This document shows positions 52,183 through 60,809 of a stretch of DNA of 64,000 nt, in pieces. The notes under the pieces were generated by a model, which saw only the letters and a program-made list of their open reading frames with translations, ran no database searches and had not been told where the DNA came from. Location of the stretch: positions 184,137-248,136 of the IMG/VR virus record IMGVR_UViG_3300040801_004532; one strand, written 5' to 3'. Source of the stretch: a virus. Numbering within the stretch: position 1 is the first letter of the stretch; the number at the start of each line of letters is the position of its first letter. Both the position numbers and the translations under genes were made by a program.

Positions 52183-52199
52183 TTTTATTCCCTTTCTAT

Positions 52200-52766
52200 T
52201 TACTTTTCTGATTGTGTTGTTACAGAAATAGTGGCTCGTTTTTTAAGATCTTCAATTCTACCTTGAAGTTCTCTTAGATCCTCTGTCCATTTTTCAATTT
52301 TGGCCTGTCCCTTTTCTTTACATTTTTCTGGATTTTTTGATTTAGAACAATTTTTCATTTGTCTTTTGATAAGATTTATTAATTTATTATATTTAGTCAT
52401 TTTTGCTCTAATCAAACACATATCTCTAGCTCTTCCTGATGAAAATACCCCACATTTTCTTGATGCCTTTGAGAAAGCACCACGAATAGCTCTATAAGCT
52501 ACCCACCCTGGAGGAGACAGTAAAAACATTCCAAAAACTGTTTTTAAAAGACCTTCATTTAATTTATTTAATTCAAATCTCTCATTTACTATCTCTTCTG
52601 CTTGCTCGTCTAATTTTGTTATTTTTCCATCAAGTAGAAATGCTTTAATTTGTGCTTCAGATGCTTCTTTTTGTAGCCAATTCAGAAGCTGAAGTTTTGC
52701 TGATTTTGATAACTCACTTTCTGTAACTATTATTCCTGACAACAATGTTAGTTCTTTTTTATCCAT
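52200..52766 (-). CDS. Membrane protein with C-terminal C-KNPEKC motif, paralogue of 53271 and 35188 genes
   Basis: 188 residues. The first 70 residues (SKSAKLQLLNWLQKEASEAQ, then KAFLLDGKITKLDEQAEEIV, NERF) are almost the same as in the protein at 53271-53756, and more distantly in 35188-36351. A hydrophobic segment (LLKTVFGMFLLSPPGWVAYR) is followed by a basic part and the cysteine tail: RKCGVFSSGRARDMC, then NCSKSKNPEKCKEK. The tail might form disulphides or bind metal. It lies in the lysis-like cluster. Function unknown. Confidence 0.6.
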   Translation of the reverse strand: MDKKELTLLSGIIVTESELSKSAKLQLLNWLQKEASEAQIKAFLLDGKITKLDEQAEEIVNERFELNKLNEGLLKTVFGMFLLSPPGWVAYRAIRGAFSKASRKCGVFSSGRARDMCLIRAKMTKYNKLINLIKRQMKNCSKSKNPEKCKEKGQAKIEKWTEDLRELQGRIEDLKKRATISVTTQSEK

Positions 52767-52794
52767 TTTTTTAACCCTCTTATTTTATTATATA

Positions 52795-53259
52795 TTATGG
52801 TGGTGGCAATGCTTTATACTCAGGATGCAACTTTCTAAAATTTTCTTTTTGTTCAGGAGGAAGTTGTATATAGAAATCAAATACTTCTTTTGTGATATAA
52901 ACCTCCTTTTCGGGCGGGGCTTTTATACTATCCATAATCTTTTTAGAATCGCTTCCGGCTTCTTTTAAAGCTTCTTTAACCTTCTTGTCTGTAAGCAAAT
53001 CCCTTATCGCCTCTTGATTTTGTTCAATTGCTTCTTGTTGTTTTGAGTTAAATTGCTTTAATGTTTTTAACTCATCTCTATCTTTTTCGATCATAAGTTG
53101 AAGAGTCTGGTTATCAACTTTCTTATTTAATTCCTCTGCAATTCCTTTATATACAACCCCAACCAACGAAAATATCACAGCAGCAATAATTGGTGTAATA
53201 ATCGAAACATTTTTAAACCAAGGTTTCTTTGGTGGAGGTTCATTTTTCTTCCAGAACAT
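52795..53259 (-). CDS. Candidate i-spanin-like membrane protein
   Basis: 154 residues. A single N-terminal hydrophobic segment (VSIITPIIAAVIFSLVGVVY, about 20-38) followed by a long charged coiled coil (QLMIEKDRDELKTLKQFNSK, ending EALKEAGSDSKKIMDS) and a proline-rich C-terminus. This topology is that of inner-membrane spanins (Rz-like), which help break the outer membrane in Gram-negative lysis. It stands next to a holin-like gene and a DUF5675 gene, supporting the guess. No partner lipoprotein (o-spanin) was seen. Confidence 0.45.
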   Translation of the reverse strand: MFWKKNEPPPKKPWFKNVSIITPIIAAVIFSLVGVVYKGIAEELNKKVDNQTLQLMIEKDRDELKTLKQFNSKQQEAIEQNQEAIRDLLTDKKVKEALKEAGSDSKKIMDSIKAPPEKEVYITKEVFDFYIQLPPEQKENFRKLHPEYKALPPP

Positions 53260-53270
53260 CTTGCCCTCAC

Positions 53271-53756
53271 TTAGTCCATTGTTTTTTCCATTCTAGCAAT
53301 TTTCTTAGATAGTTTAGCTTTACACTTTTCAGGATTTTTAGTTTGATCGCATCTTGCCAGTAATTTCTTAAGTGCTTCTAGTTTTGCTTTAGCTTTAAAT
53401 TTGCTAATGCATCGTTGTCTATCTTCACCAGATCTTCCAGCACAGGCACGCCCTGCTTTTGACATATAAGTCTTATAAATATTTTTTGCCATTAAAAGAC
53501 CAGTAGCCCCAAACGCGGCCACGGTCATACCAAGCCATGCTGTCACAGGATCAAACTCAAGAATAGCAAATCGTTCGTTTACAATCTCTTCTGCCTGCTC
53601 ATCCAATTTAACAATCCTGCCATCTAACACCAAAGCTTTCACTTGTGCATCAGTTGCTTCATTCTGAATAAAATTTAAAAGTTGATGTTTTGCTTGTTTG
53701 CTTAACTCAGAAACAATGACAGCTTCTGCAGCAAACAGCCGTAATTCTTTATCCAT
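53271..53756 (-). CDS. Membrane protein with C-terminal C-TKNPEKC motif, paralogue of 52200 gene
   Basis: 161 residues from ATG 53756; ATG 53768 would overlap the GGAGG site. First 70 residues: VSELSKQAKHQLLNFIQNEA, then VKALVLDGRIVKLDEQAEEI, VNERF match the 52200 gene closely. A hydrophobic segment follows (VTAWLGMTVAAFGATGLLMA), then the tail ACAGRSGEDRQRCISKF, and RCDQTKNPEKCKAK. The repeated cysteines suggest a structural or metal role. It overlaps neither neighbour but lies two bases from the holin-like gene. Confidence 0.6.
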   Translation of the reverse strand: MDKELRLFAAEAVIVSELSKQAKHQLLNFIQNEATDAQVKALVLDGRIVKLDEQAEEIVNERFAILEFDPVTAWLGMTVAAFGATGLLMAKNIYKTYMSKAGRACAGRSGEDRQRCISKFKAKAKLEALKKLLARCDQTKNPEKCKAKLSKKIARMEKTMD

Positions 53757-53770
53757 GTTATCCTCCATAC

Positions 53771-54394
53771 TTATTTATCGCCATTTGCGTCTCTGTTTTT
53801 ATTATCTAAACCTGTTAAAAATTTTGCCATTCGTCTATCACCAAACCACCACGTAACACACGAAACGGTTAAATAAATAACAATCGAAGTAACCTGGGTA
53901 TATATCCCCGTTGCTTCTTCAACAGTCATTCCTGGTAGACCATGTTTTTGCATTATATCCCATGCCATATAGGTAAGTACTGAAGTTACTCCAGTCAGGT
54001 ATAATGTCAAACCTGGACGCATGAATCCTCTTAACCAATCAATAAATGCAAATCCCATAGCCAAAATAACAGCACAAGGAATTGCAAAAAATCTACCAAA
54101 TTTTCCTTCAACGCTGAATAGTTTATCAATCCATTTATCACTAAACAATTGTTTTTGTCCAGCTTTCTGCGACTCGACATATGCCTGAGTATCTGCCAAT
54201 TCAACAGCGCCTTCAATTTGAGCTTTAGTTACAGCAATATTCATTTCAGCTTCCATCTTCATAGCTTCAGTTTCTGCTTTAACCATATCTTTTTCATGTT
54301 GAAGCTTTAATTTCATTGTTTTGTAGTTCAAAATACCAGTTGCAACATTACCGATAATACCAGTTAGCCCACCTAATATAGTTTCAAAGATCAT
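53771..54394 (-). CDS. Holin-like membrane protein
   Basis: 207 residues. The N-terminus has a glycine-rich hydrophobic segment (ILGGLTGIIGNVATGIL), then a long charged helix (KLKLQHEKDMVKAETEAMKM). The C-terminal half has three membrane segments (FFAIPCAVILAMGFAFIDWL, TLYLTGVTSVLTYMAWDI, VTSIVIYLTVSCVTWWFGDR), ending WWFGDRRMAKFL; the 'W(Y/F)GDR' end is common in phage holin-type proteins. It would release endolysin by permeabilising the inner membrane. It is in a lysis-like cluster with DUF5675 and spanin-like genes. Confidence 0.55.
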   Translation of the reverse strand: MIFETILGGLTGIIGNVATGILNYKTMKLKLQHEKDMVKAETEAMKMEAEMNIAVTKAQIEGAVELADTQAYVESQKAGQKQLFSDKWIDKLFSVEGKFGRFFAIPCAVILAMGFAFIDWLRGFMRPGLTLYLTGVTSVLTYMAWDIMQKHGLPGMTVEEATGIYTQVTSIVIYLTVSCVTWWFGDRRMAKFLTGLDNKNRDANGDK

Positions 54395-54397
54395 TTT

Positions 54398-54829
54398 CTA
54401 ATCCCCCCAATTTTCAAAGATTTTCAAAGTGAAGGGTTGGTCAGCCATTTTATTCATGAATCTTCTTAAAGTGATTCTGGAATTTAAAACAGCCCATTGA
54501 TTTAACAGGGTTCCAAATTTATCGCCTAAAATAATGCATCCATTAACATGTGATTTGTAACCCATCTTTGTATCGCCAGCCCAATTACCCGAATGAATAA
54601 GTATAAATGTTCTATCTGGAACTTCTTTTACCCAATACACTTTTCCAAATCTTGGAGAAGAACGAATCACTGCTGGGTATTCCCCAGAAGGGATACAAGA
54701 GATATTCCTTTGATTATCTCTCCACGGAAGCTCAAGAGAATGACACATGAAATTTTCATAGTAGAAAAGCCCGTGTGTTCCCTGATCTCCTCGTTCTATC
54801 CTAAAAAGTTTTACAACTGGTTTATCCAT
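54398..54829 (-). CDS. DUF5675-family protein
   Basis: 143 residues. Motifs of DUF5675 are visible: CHSLELPWRDNQRNISCIPS, GEYPAVIR, VPDRTFILIHSGNWAGDT and NGCIILGDKFG. The spacing of His, Gly-Asn and a Gly-Cys resembles L,D-transpeptidase-like folds, so a peptidoglycan-related activity is suspected. It occurs with phage lysis genes, and here lies next to the holin-like protein. The 31-residue upstream frame may be translated before it. It could supply part of the cell-wall attack of lysis. Confidence 0.7.
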   Translation of the reverse strand: MDKPVVKLFRIERGDQGTHGLFYYENFMCHSLELPWRDNQRNISCIPSGEYPAVIRSSPRFGKVYWVKEVPDRTFILIHSGNWAGDTKMGYKSHVNGCIILGDKFGTLLNQWAVLNSRITLRRFMNKMADQPFTLKIFENWGD

Positions 54830-54854
54830 TTTAAGGTTCCATTGTTTTTTGAAA

Positions 54855-54950
54855 TTATTTTTCCTTTCTTCTTGCTTTTGGGAAAATCTTAATTTGTTGT
54901 TTACGTCTTAAACGCCAAATAAGTCTTATACATTCCCTATTATTTTTCAA
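54855..54950 (-). CDS. 31-aa basic ORF, TTG start (weak)
   Basis: A 31-residue reading frame starting with TTG at 54950, eight bases after CCGGAGG, in a 145-base gap between two genes. The peptide is very basic (LRRKQQIKIFPKARRKEK near the end) and has one cysteine. The clear ribosome-binding site supports translation, but the size and TTG start leave room for chance. Confidence 0.35.
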   Translation of the reverse strand: MKNNRECIRLIWRLRRKQQIKIFPKARRKEK

Positions 54951-54974
54951 ATAAATACCTCCGGTTAGAAGAAT

Positions 54975-55901
54975 TTAGGCTTTTTTCTTTTTCATCAAAT
55001 TGATGACTTGTTTCAAAACCTCAACCGGAGTGTCATTTTTTGCAGACATAGCAGCTTGCTCATAGATGATCTCCTGAATCTTTGGATTTTTTGTGCCTGC
55101 TTTTTCAATGTATTTAAAAATATCTTCCTTTGTTAATCTTCTTTTAAACTCTTGAAGAGTTATTTGTTTCTTCTTTGGTTTGCTTCCACGATCCTCAAAA
55201 ATACCAACTTTTCTTAGCGTTTGGGTTAATAACTTCTCCATTGATTCTTTATCTACAATTGACTCCCCTTGTTCTTCAACTTTAGCATTTTCAGATGTTT
55301 TCTTTTTCTTGGGGGAGTGATCTTTTCCACAAGATTCTTCAACCTCTTCTTCATCTTCTGGTTTTACAGGGGGTTCGTTAACCGTCTCCTGTTCATTAAA
55401 CATTGTGGCAAATTTCTTTGATAATTTCTCAACTATTTTATTTGTTAATTCTTCTTCCTCAGTAATTTTTTTGTCCTCTTTTTTGGCTTTTTCTTCTTCC
55501 TCTTTAACAATAACTCCTTGCTTTTGTCCATCTTCTGTTGATGAAACCAATTTTGTTTTTAATGTTGGTTTTGGAATCCACCCACCATCCTTAATTTTAG
55601 CTTCAATTACAAGAGGATTAGAAAATTTAGCATAATCCTTCCAAGGTGTTAAATAATTACCATCAGCAATAACTTCAAGTTTTACTTCTCCTTCATCCCC
55701 TTCTTTTATTCTTTTGCCAATTACAGTATTCAACGGAGGAAGGTCAACAGTAATTGATTCTCTACCAACCTTCGCTGGAAATCCATATTCTACACCTTCA
55801 TATACAATTTTAAAATAGCTATCTAATTGGTCGCTTTGAACTCCGCCAATTTGAATTTCAAAATTTAATTGGCAAGACTCATTTACATTTATCCTTAACA
55901 T
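54975..55901 (-). CDS. Charged protein with N-terminal beta domain, possible prohead core/scaffold
   Basis: 308 residues. The first 105 residues form a beta-rich domain (LNFEIQIGGVQSDQLDSYFK, YGFPAKVGRESITVDLPPL), then a long acidic and lysine-rich middle (KEEEEKAKKEDKKITEEEEL) that is probably disordered, and a C-terminal helical part (TLQEFKRRLTKEDIFKYIEK, PVEVLKQVINLMKKKK). This pattern resembles prohead core or scaffold proteins in large phages, but no direct match is sure. Starts behind GGAGG. Confidence 0.5.
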   Translation of the reverse strand: MLRINVNESCQLNFEIQIGGVQSDQLDSYFKIVYEGVEYGFPAKVGRESITVDLPPLNTVIGKRIKEGDEGEVKLEVIADGNYLTPWKDYAKFSNPLVIEAKIKDGGWIPKPTLKTKLVSSTEDGQKQGVIVKEEEEKAKKEDKKITEEEELTNKIVEKLSKKFATMFNEQETVNEPPVKPEDEEEVEESCGKDHSPKKKKTSENAKVEEQGESIVDKESMEKLLTQTLRKVGIFEDRGSKPKKKQITLQEFKRRLTKEDIFKYIEKAGTKNPKIQEIIYEQAAMSAKNDTPVEVLKQVINLMKKKKA

Positions 55902-55916
55902 GATAGAGTTCCTCCA

Positions 55917-56117
55917 TTACTCGTCTGTCAATAGTCTTACAGTTATATTTTTATATAATTCCTCTGAAATCTTTTTCCTTACAATTTCTAGATCTTTAAC
56001 AATGATTGTCGGAATAACTTTTTCTTCGTCTTTTCTATAAGGTGGTGCACCGCCCCCACCATATCTAGTACCACAGCATTGATTGAACATGCCCATCGTT
56101 GCGATGCTTACTGACAT
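55917..56117 (-). CDS. Small hypothetical protein
   Basis: 66 residues. Begins MSVSIATMGMFNQCCGTRYG, with a CC pair and Gly-rich stretch, then a basic/acidic helix (VIPTIIVKDLEIVRKKISEE). No family recognised. Starts behind AGGAATG and follows the TTAGAACA element at 56139. It is first in the transcript ahead of the charged scaffold-like gene. Confidence 0.5.
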   Translation of the reverse strand: MSVSIATMGMFNQCCGTRYGGGGAPPYRKDEEKVIPTIIVKDLEIVRKKISEELYKNITVRLLTDE

Positions 56118-56130
56118 AGTTTACATTCCT

Positions 56131-56155
56131 TTTTATTTTGTTCTAAATTTATTAC
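56131..56155 (-). promoter_or_regulatory. Candidate phage promoter, TTTAGAACAAAATA element
   Basis: Minus strand AATTTAGAACAAAATAAAAA; core at 56139-56146, 22 bases before the ATG at 56117. Best match to the copy at 37680-37687. Confidence 0.5.
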
Positions 56156-56159
56156 TGTC

Positions 56160-56462
56160 TTACATCTTTTGTTTTGGGTCAAAACATAAAAATCGTTTAC
56201 AAACATCTGGTCTAAAACTTTCGTTGTATATTTTACATTTCCCGTTTTCTAGAAATTCACATTGACCATCGACAATTTCTAATATAGGAAGTCTCCCTTT
56301 AACACTTAAATTTTTTGCTCCATATTCTTTTAAAGCATTATATTCCTCTTTTGTCAGTCTTATATGTGGAAACCAATCTTTACAACAATCACAACAATCT
56401 GGAGGGCAAACTCCGGTTATTGGTTTACCTAATAATCTTCTATGTTTATTTTTTTTCATCAT
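56160..56462 (-). CDS. YkgJ-like cysteine cluster protein
   Basis: 100 residues. [12 protein letters not shown] (about 19-30), then [32 protein letters not shown] and CKRFLCFD near the end match the YkgJ/CxxCxxCC family pattern ('C..CC.C...i.l...e...C.fL..g.C.iY..RP..Cr.fpC'). Such proteins are thought to bind zinc or iron. It overlaps the end of the DUF285 gene. A second copy of the family lies at 60810-61262. Confidence 0.7.
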   Translation of the reverse strand: MMKKNKHRRLLGKPITGVCPPDCCDCCKDWFPHIRLTKEEYNALKEYGAKNLSVKGRLPILEIVDGQCEFLENGKCKIYNESFRPDVCKRFLCFDPKQKM

Positions 56463-58351
56463 ACTTGACCGCCATCACCAATGTCCCAATTATGATCATT
56501 TACTAATGCCTGTCTTGCTGTTAATGCTGCACCAGAAGAAAATTTACTATTACCGGCATCAAAGGATACATCATTTTGTACATCCTGTGCTTCCCAACCA
56601 ATTAGAAGAGCATCATAATTTGTTGTTGATAAGCCATGGGTAAAATTAAACATAAGTAGCATAGTTTGAACTGATGTAATATTCCAACCGCTTATATCTT
56701 GATCAAATGCAACTGCGTTATAAAACATTTCTCTCATATTTTGAACTAATGATGTATCCCAACCACCAATATCTTGATTAAATGCAGTTGCACCACTAAA
56801 CATAGTAACCATATCTGTAACAGAAGAAGTATTCCACCCTCCAATATCTTGATTAAATACATCTGCGCCCTGAAACATAGAATTCATATTTGTAACAGAG
56901 GTAGTATCCCATCCGCCAATATCTTGATTAAATGTAGTTGCACCACTAAACATACTCGCCATATTTGTAACAGAAGAAGTATTCCAACCGCTTATATCTT
57001 GATTAAATGCAGTTGCACCATAAAACATACTCGCCATATCTGTAACAGAAGAAGTATTCCAACCGCTTATATCTTGATCAAATGCAGTTACATCACTAAA
57101 CATACTACCCATATCTGTAACAGAAGAAGTATTCCAACCACCAATATCTTGATTAAAGGTATTTGTGTTATAAAACATACCCGCCATATTTGTAACAGAA
57201 GAAGTATTCCAACTTCCAATATCTTGATTAAATGTAGTTAAATTAGAAAACATATAACTCATATCTGTAACAGAGGTAGTATCCCAACCACCAATATCTT
57301 GATTAAATGCAGTTGCACCACCAAACATACTACCCATATCTGTAACAGAAGAAGTATTCCAACCACCAATATCTTGATTAAAGGTATTTGCGTTATTAAA
57401 CATACCCGCCATATCTGTAACTGATGATACATCCCACCCACTAATATCTTGATTAAACGCCTGTGCGTTATTAAACATACCCGCCATATCTGTAACTGAT
57501 GATACATCCCACCCACTAATATCTTGATTAAACGCCTGTGCGTTATAAAACATATAACTCATATCTGTAACTGATGATACATCCCACCCACTAATATCTT
57601 GATTAAACGAAGTCTTACTATAAAACATACCCGCCATATTTGTAACAGATGATACATCCCAATTTACTATATTTTGACTAAAATCAGACGCTCTATAAAA
57701 CATATAACTCATATTTGTAACTGATGATACATCCCATCCACTAATATCTTGGTTAAATTTGTCATTATAACTAAACATATAACTCATATTTTGGACTGAT
57801 GACACATCCCAATTTGAAATATTCCCATTAAATATAGTAGGCCCAACTCCTCCTTTCCCCTCTGAATCAGATCCAAACATATAAGTCATATCTTGAACTG
57901 ATGATACATCCAGTTGGATAATCGAAGTAGCATCAGCCATAGAAACACAATTTGCAAATGCATAACTCATATTAGTTGTTTCAGATAAATCTAAAACATC
58001 AGTAGCAGTTACGGTCATATTAATACAACCATAAAAATAACCACCAGCATTTCCTAATTTTAACGACCCCCATTTTTTTATTTCCCTTACTGCTGGAGCA
58101 TATGAGTTATTATTAAACCTAAATCCTTCAATAGTTCCTGTTATTGTTATTTCATATGGGCCGCTACCTGAATAATTATGATTTTTAGCTGAATCATTCC
58201 AAGAGGTAATTATATCATTACTACCATCACCCCATTCAACCTTAAAATTGTAATTACCATTGGATATTAATGGCAATTCAAATGGACTTGATGGTTCAAC
58301 TGTAAATATAAACTCTTGTGATTTTTTAAGAACAAATGAAATTGAAGTCAT
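56459..58351 (-). CDS. DUF285/BspA-type repeat adhesin
   Basis: 630 residues. About 16-17 repeats of 25 residues follow the consensus [20 protein letters not shown], then a short variable part. The first block has DVSSV at the centre, the later block NTSSV or DTTSV. DUF285 (BspA-like) repeats form beta-strand ladders and occur in surface adhesins and fibre proteins. The N-terminus ([20 protein letters not shown]) and the C-terminus ([20 protein letters not shown]) are outside the repeat. It probably forms part of a host-binding tail fibre or spike. The repeats are near-identical at DNA level with 75-base steps. Confidence 0.8.
   Translation of the reverse strand: MTSISFVLKKSQEFIFTVEPSSPFELPLISNGNYNFKVEWGDGSNDIITSWNDSAKNHNYSGSGPYEITITGTIEGFRFNNNSYAPAVREIKKWGSLKLGNAGGYFYGCINMTVTATDVLDLSETTNMSYAFANCVSMADATSIIQLDVSSVQDMTYMFGSDSEGKGGVGPTIFNGNISNWDVSSVQNMSYMFSYNDKFNQDISGWDVSSVTNMSYMFYRASDFSQNIVNWDVSSVTNMAGMFYSKTSFNQDISGWDVSSVTDMSYMFYNAQAFNQDISGWDVSSVTDMAGMFNNAQAFNQDISGWDVSSVTDMAGMFNNANTFNQDIGGWNTSSVTDMGSMFGGATAFNQDIGGWDTTSVTDMSYMFSNLTTFNQDIGSWNTSSVTNMAGMFYNTNTFNQDIGGWNTSSVTDMGSMFSDVTAFDQDISGWNTSSVTDMASMFYGATAFNQDISGWNTSSVTNMASMFSGATTFNQDIGGWDTTSVTNMNSMFQGADVFNQDIGGWNTSSVTDMVTMFSGATAFNQDIGGWDTSLVQNMREMFYNAVAFDQDISGWNITSVQTMLLMFNFTHGLSTTNYDALLIGWEAQDVQNDVSFDAGNSKFSSGAALTARQALVNDHNWDIGDGGQV
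56640..57900 (-). repeat. 75-base tandem repeat array inside the DUF285 gene
   Basis: The coding repeats show as 75-base steps. Copies at about 57406-57480 and 57481-57555 are nearly identical over their whole length (ACATCCCACCCACTAATATC with matching flanks), while others differ at synonymous and non-synonymous sites. The high identity between neighbours favours slippage or recombination, so copy number could vary between isolates. Confidence 0.7.
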
Positions 58352-58366
58352 TCTAAATGTCTCCTT

Positions 58367-58888
58367 TTATGGACTTACAATCTGTTTCCAATATGTAAAC
58401 TGACCACATTCTGTTGCGTCGACTTCAATACGATATGTTTCAATAACATTAGAAGCAGTTCCAACAGATGCAGCATCAGAATAAATCCTAACTCTTGCAG
58501 CAATCATATTTCCGTTTTCATCATATGTTGGATCATCAATATAGAAGTTGTGATGAACAAGTCCAAGTGTCTTTTGAACATCTGCAGCAATTGCAGAGAA
58601 ATCACTGGTATATACTTGAACATCATCTAGCTTACCCCAAGGGAAATAAGTCGGGTGTGTTAATACAACATACCATGTCCCAACAGTATCAGGAGTAAAA
58701 TGATATTTATAACTTCCGTTGCCAAGTTCAATGATACTTTCACTCACAAAATCAGATACTTCATTATTCGACGGGTTATATACATAAGTGGTAAAAGCTG
58801 TAGCATCAATTCCTGAAATCAGATTACCGCTATTATCAGCTACAGTAAAACACTCTTCAACTTGTTGATTTACAATCCCTTGTATCAT
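58367..58888 (-). CDS. Fibre/structural protein, hypothetical
   Basis: 173 residues. Resembles an Ig-like or fibre accessory domain: VEECFTVADNSGNLISGIDA, FTPDTVGTWYVVLTHPTYF, with a C-terminal helix (TLGLVHHNFYIDDPTYDENG, VRIYSDAASVGT) of the kind found in phage virion proteins. It starts behind GGGAGTAA and sits between two fibre-like genes. No function known. Confidence 0.5.
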   Translation of the reverse strand: MIQGIVNQQVEECFTVADNSGNLISGIDATAFTTYVYNPSNNEVSDFVSESIIELGNGSYKYHFTPDTVGTWYVVLTHPTYFPWGKLDDVQVYTSDFSAIAADVQKTLGLVHHNFYIDDPTYDENGNMIAARVRIYSDAASVGTASNVIETYRIEVDATECGQFTYWKQIVSP

Positions 58889-58892
58889 TTAT

Positions 58893-59897
58893 TTACTCCC
58901 TATAAACCCAAATTTTAGTTTGTGTTCCTGAGTTTATATACTCAAATGCATATAGAACACCATCAAAAACAATTGGAATTGTCGCAGTCCCAATCCCTGG
59001 TGCACTTACACTATTATCAGTACCAAGCGTAATATTTGTAAGATCAATTCTTCTTAAATCTCTTGTTACCCAATCTGGGCTATCAAATTCGCTTCCACCA
59101 TAATAAAGATAATTGCCATATGACATCATAGTTTGAGGGTTGCGAGACTCAGCAATTTTATAAAATATATGAGACCCTACTAGATCCCACCCTAAACCTT
59201 CTCCGCGCCATTGATAAATAACTGCAGAAATGGGAGTGTTCTTTTTAGACATACCGTATAATTTTCCATTGGTTGCGCTGTGCAATGCAGTTACTTTATT
59301 TCCAAATGACCCCTCATAGGTCCAAAGGGTTCCATTATCTAATCTCCATGTTCCATTATCAACAGCACACCAAAGTTCACCATTATGAATTTCAAAACCA
59401 TTTGTCAAAACTCCATTCCCTGCATATAGATCCTGCGACCACGATCCATCATAAACATAAACATAGTAGCCACTACAAACATAAAATTTTCCATTAAAAT
59501 ATTTAGCATCATTTGGATCTCCGCTAGGGTTATATTCAGGTGTCCAAGACCCTATGTTTTTATAAATACCATAAGAATCAAATCCAGTATATAATAGTCC
59601 AGCAACTTCTAGAAAATTTGGTGAACTATAAGGAAATTGGAAAGATGGATACACCTCCCAGGTCCAATTATCCCCAAATAAATTACTATAAATCCACATA
59701 TTATTTGAAATCTTAGATCCTGCCCACACATAACCATCACTTGGACCTATATTAACTGCATAAACTATATCATCAACTATTCCGTCACCAGTATACCCAG
59801 GAGTATCACCAAGGGGAGTCCAAGTACTATCTGGTGGATTAATCGGTGGAGTTGGTTGGTAACTTGAATTTTTAAATACTAATGATATATTACCCAT
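58893..59897 (-). CDS. Fibre-type protein, possible propeller
   Basis: 334 residues from ATG 59897 (GAGGAG eight to thirteen bases upstream; ATG 59918 lies inside the upstream gene). Short repeated strands with Gly and Trp: DGYVWAGSKISNNMWIY, GNWAG-like turns, YFNGKFYVCSGYYVYVYDG, GELWCAVDNGTWRLDNGTLW, GKLYGMSKKN, NYLYYGGSEF. This four-strand pattern with aromatic residues is typical of kelch- or WD-type propellers. It would be a receptor- or sugar-binding part of the tail. Not assigned to a family. Confidence 0.5.
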   Translation of the reverse strand: MGNISLVFKNSSYQPTPPINPPDSTWTPLGDTPGYTGDGIVDDIVYAVNIGPSDGYVWAGSKISNNMWIYSNLFGDNWTWEVYPSFQFPYSSPNFLEVAGLLYTGFDSYGIYKNIGSWTPEYNPSGDPNDAKYFNGKFYVCSGYYVYVYDGSWSQDLYAGNGVLTNGFEIHNGELWCAVDNGTWRLDNGTLWTYEGSFGNKVTALHSATNGKLYGMSKKNTPISAVIYQWRGEGLGWDLVGSHIFYKIAESRNPQTMMSYGNYLYYGGSEFDSPDWVTRDLRRIDLTNITLGTDNSVSAPGIGTATIPIVFDGVLYAFEYINSGTQTKIWVYRE

Positions 59898-59899
59898 TT

Positions 59900-60784
59900 T
59901 TACTCCTCTTCTTCCCAAGTATATTCACTTAATTTGTCAATAGTCATTCCAGGTAATAATACTGTACATCGTCTATATGACTCAATAGATGCAAACCCTT
60001 TACTTACAACATCATCTGATGGTGTATATATCCTTCCCCTCAGATACCAACCAGGCGGAATTGCATTTACTGCTGCACCTTCAGCATTTAGTTCATCACC
60101 CATAGGACAGTTTCCATACATTCGATGCTTATTAAGATATACCTTATACGAAATAATATCCTCTCCAGAATACGAATACATTTGACTTCCTGACAAACCA
60201 AGAGCAGCAGCAGGAATTGAACCAGCAGGATTTGGATAATAATTACCAGGAGGAACAGCAACATCCATCGTTGCATATTGTCCCCAAGGTGCATCAAAGA
60301 AATATAAAGTTCCATCCTTTATATATATTGGACAATGAAAGGATAGAAGAAATTCTTTAGCTTTATAACCAGAAGGAACATCTGGACCTGTGTATAAATT
60401 ATTATCATTAGAGAAATCCCAAACCATTTCAACTCCACCGCCAATACTAGTTGAGTCATCTCCAACCATTGTAAAATATGTAGATGTTCCCAATGGTCTT
60501 GAATCAGCTCTTACAACGGGTCTTCCGTCTGGCATATGTGGAGGTTCTGTAGTCGGTAGAGGTTCGCCTTGATGAGCTGCAATAACAGCAGGAAGCGTTG
60601 AAGTTGTATCAACTGAACTTAATTCATCTTTAAACCATATATCACATTCAACTTCATTTGCATTTATATAATCCAAAGCAACAGTTATTTCGGATTCTCT
60701 AATTTCATATGAGAGGGAATCTAGCGAAACTTTTTGATTTGGAAAATCATTTACTATACTAAAGATATATTTTGTTGCTGCCAT
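59900..60784 (-). CDS. Structural/fibre protein, hypothetical
   Basis: 294 residues from ATG 60784; the TTG at 60802 overlaps the GGAGG site. N-terminus KYIFSIVNDFPNQKVSLDSL, then a proline-rich linker (LPTTEPPHMPDGRP) and a beta-rich part with YYPNPAGSIPAAALG, then GEDIISYKVYLNKHRMY. It is conserved-looking as a virion protein of large phages, role unknown. It stands in the fibre-gene run. Confidence 0.5.
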   Translation of the reverse strand: MAATKYIFSIVNDFPNQKVSLDSLSYEIRESEITVALDYINANEVECDIWFKDELSSVDTTSTLPAVIAAHQGEPLPTTEPPHMPDGRPVVRADSRPLGTSTYFTMVGDDSTSIGGGVEMVWDFSNDNNLYTGPDVPSGYKAKEFLLSFHCPIYIKDGTLYFFDAPWGQYATMDVAVPPGNYYPNPAGSIPAAALGLSGSQMYSYSGEDIISYKVYLNKHRMYGNCPMGDELNAEGAAVNAIPPGWYLRGRIYTPSDDVVSKGFASIESYRRCTVLLPGMTIDKLSEYTWEEEE

Positions 60785-60809
60785 TTTTATAAGGTCCTCC
60801 AAATATTTC

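Noticed and set aside
56774-57241. A 155-residue plus-strand repeated frame over the DUF285 gene
   Set aside because: It mirrors the repeats on the opposite strand; His/Lys/Cys-rich product of repeated antisense codons, no ribosome-binding site.
56640-57900. CRISPR-like regular repeats
   Set aside because: The repeats are 75-base coding units in one open frame with no spacers; they encode DUF285 repeats.
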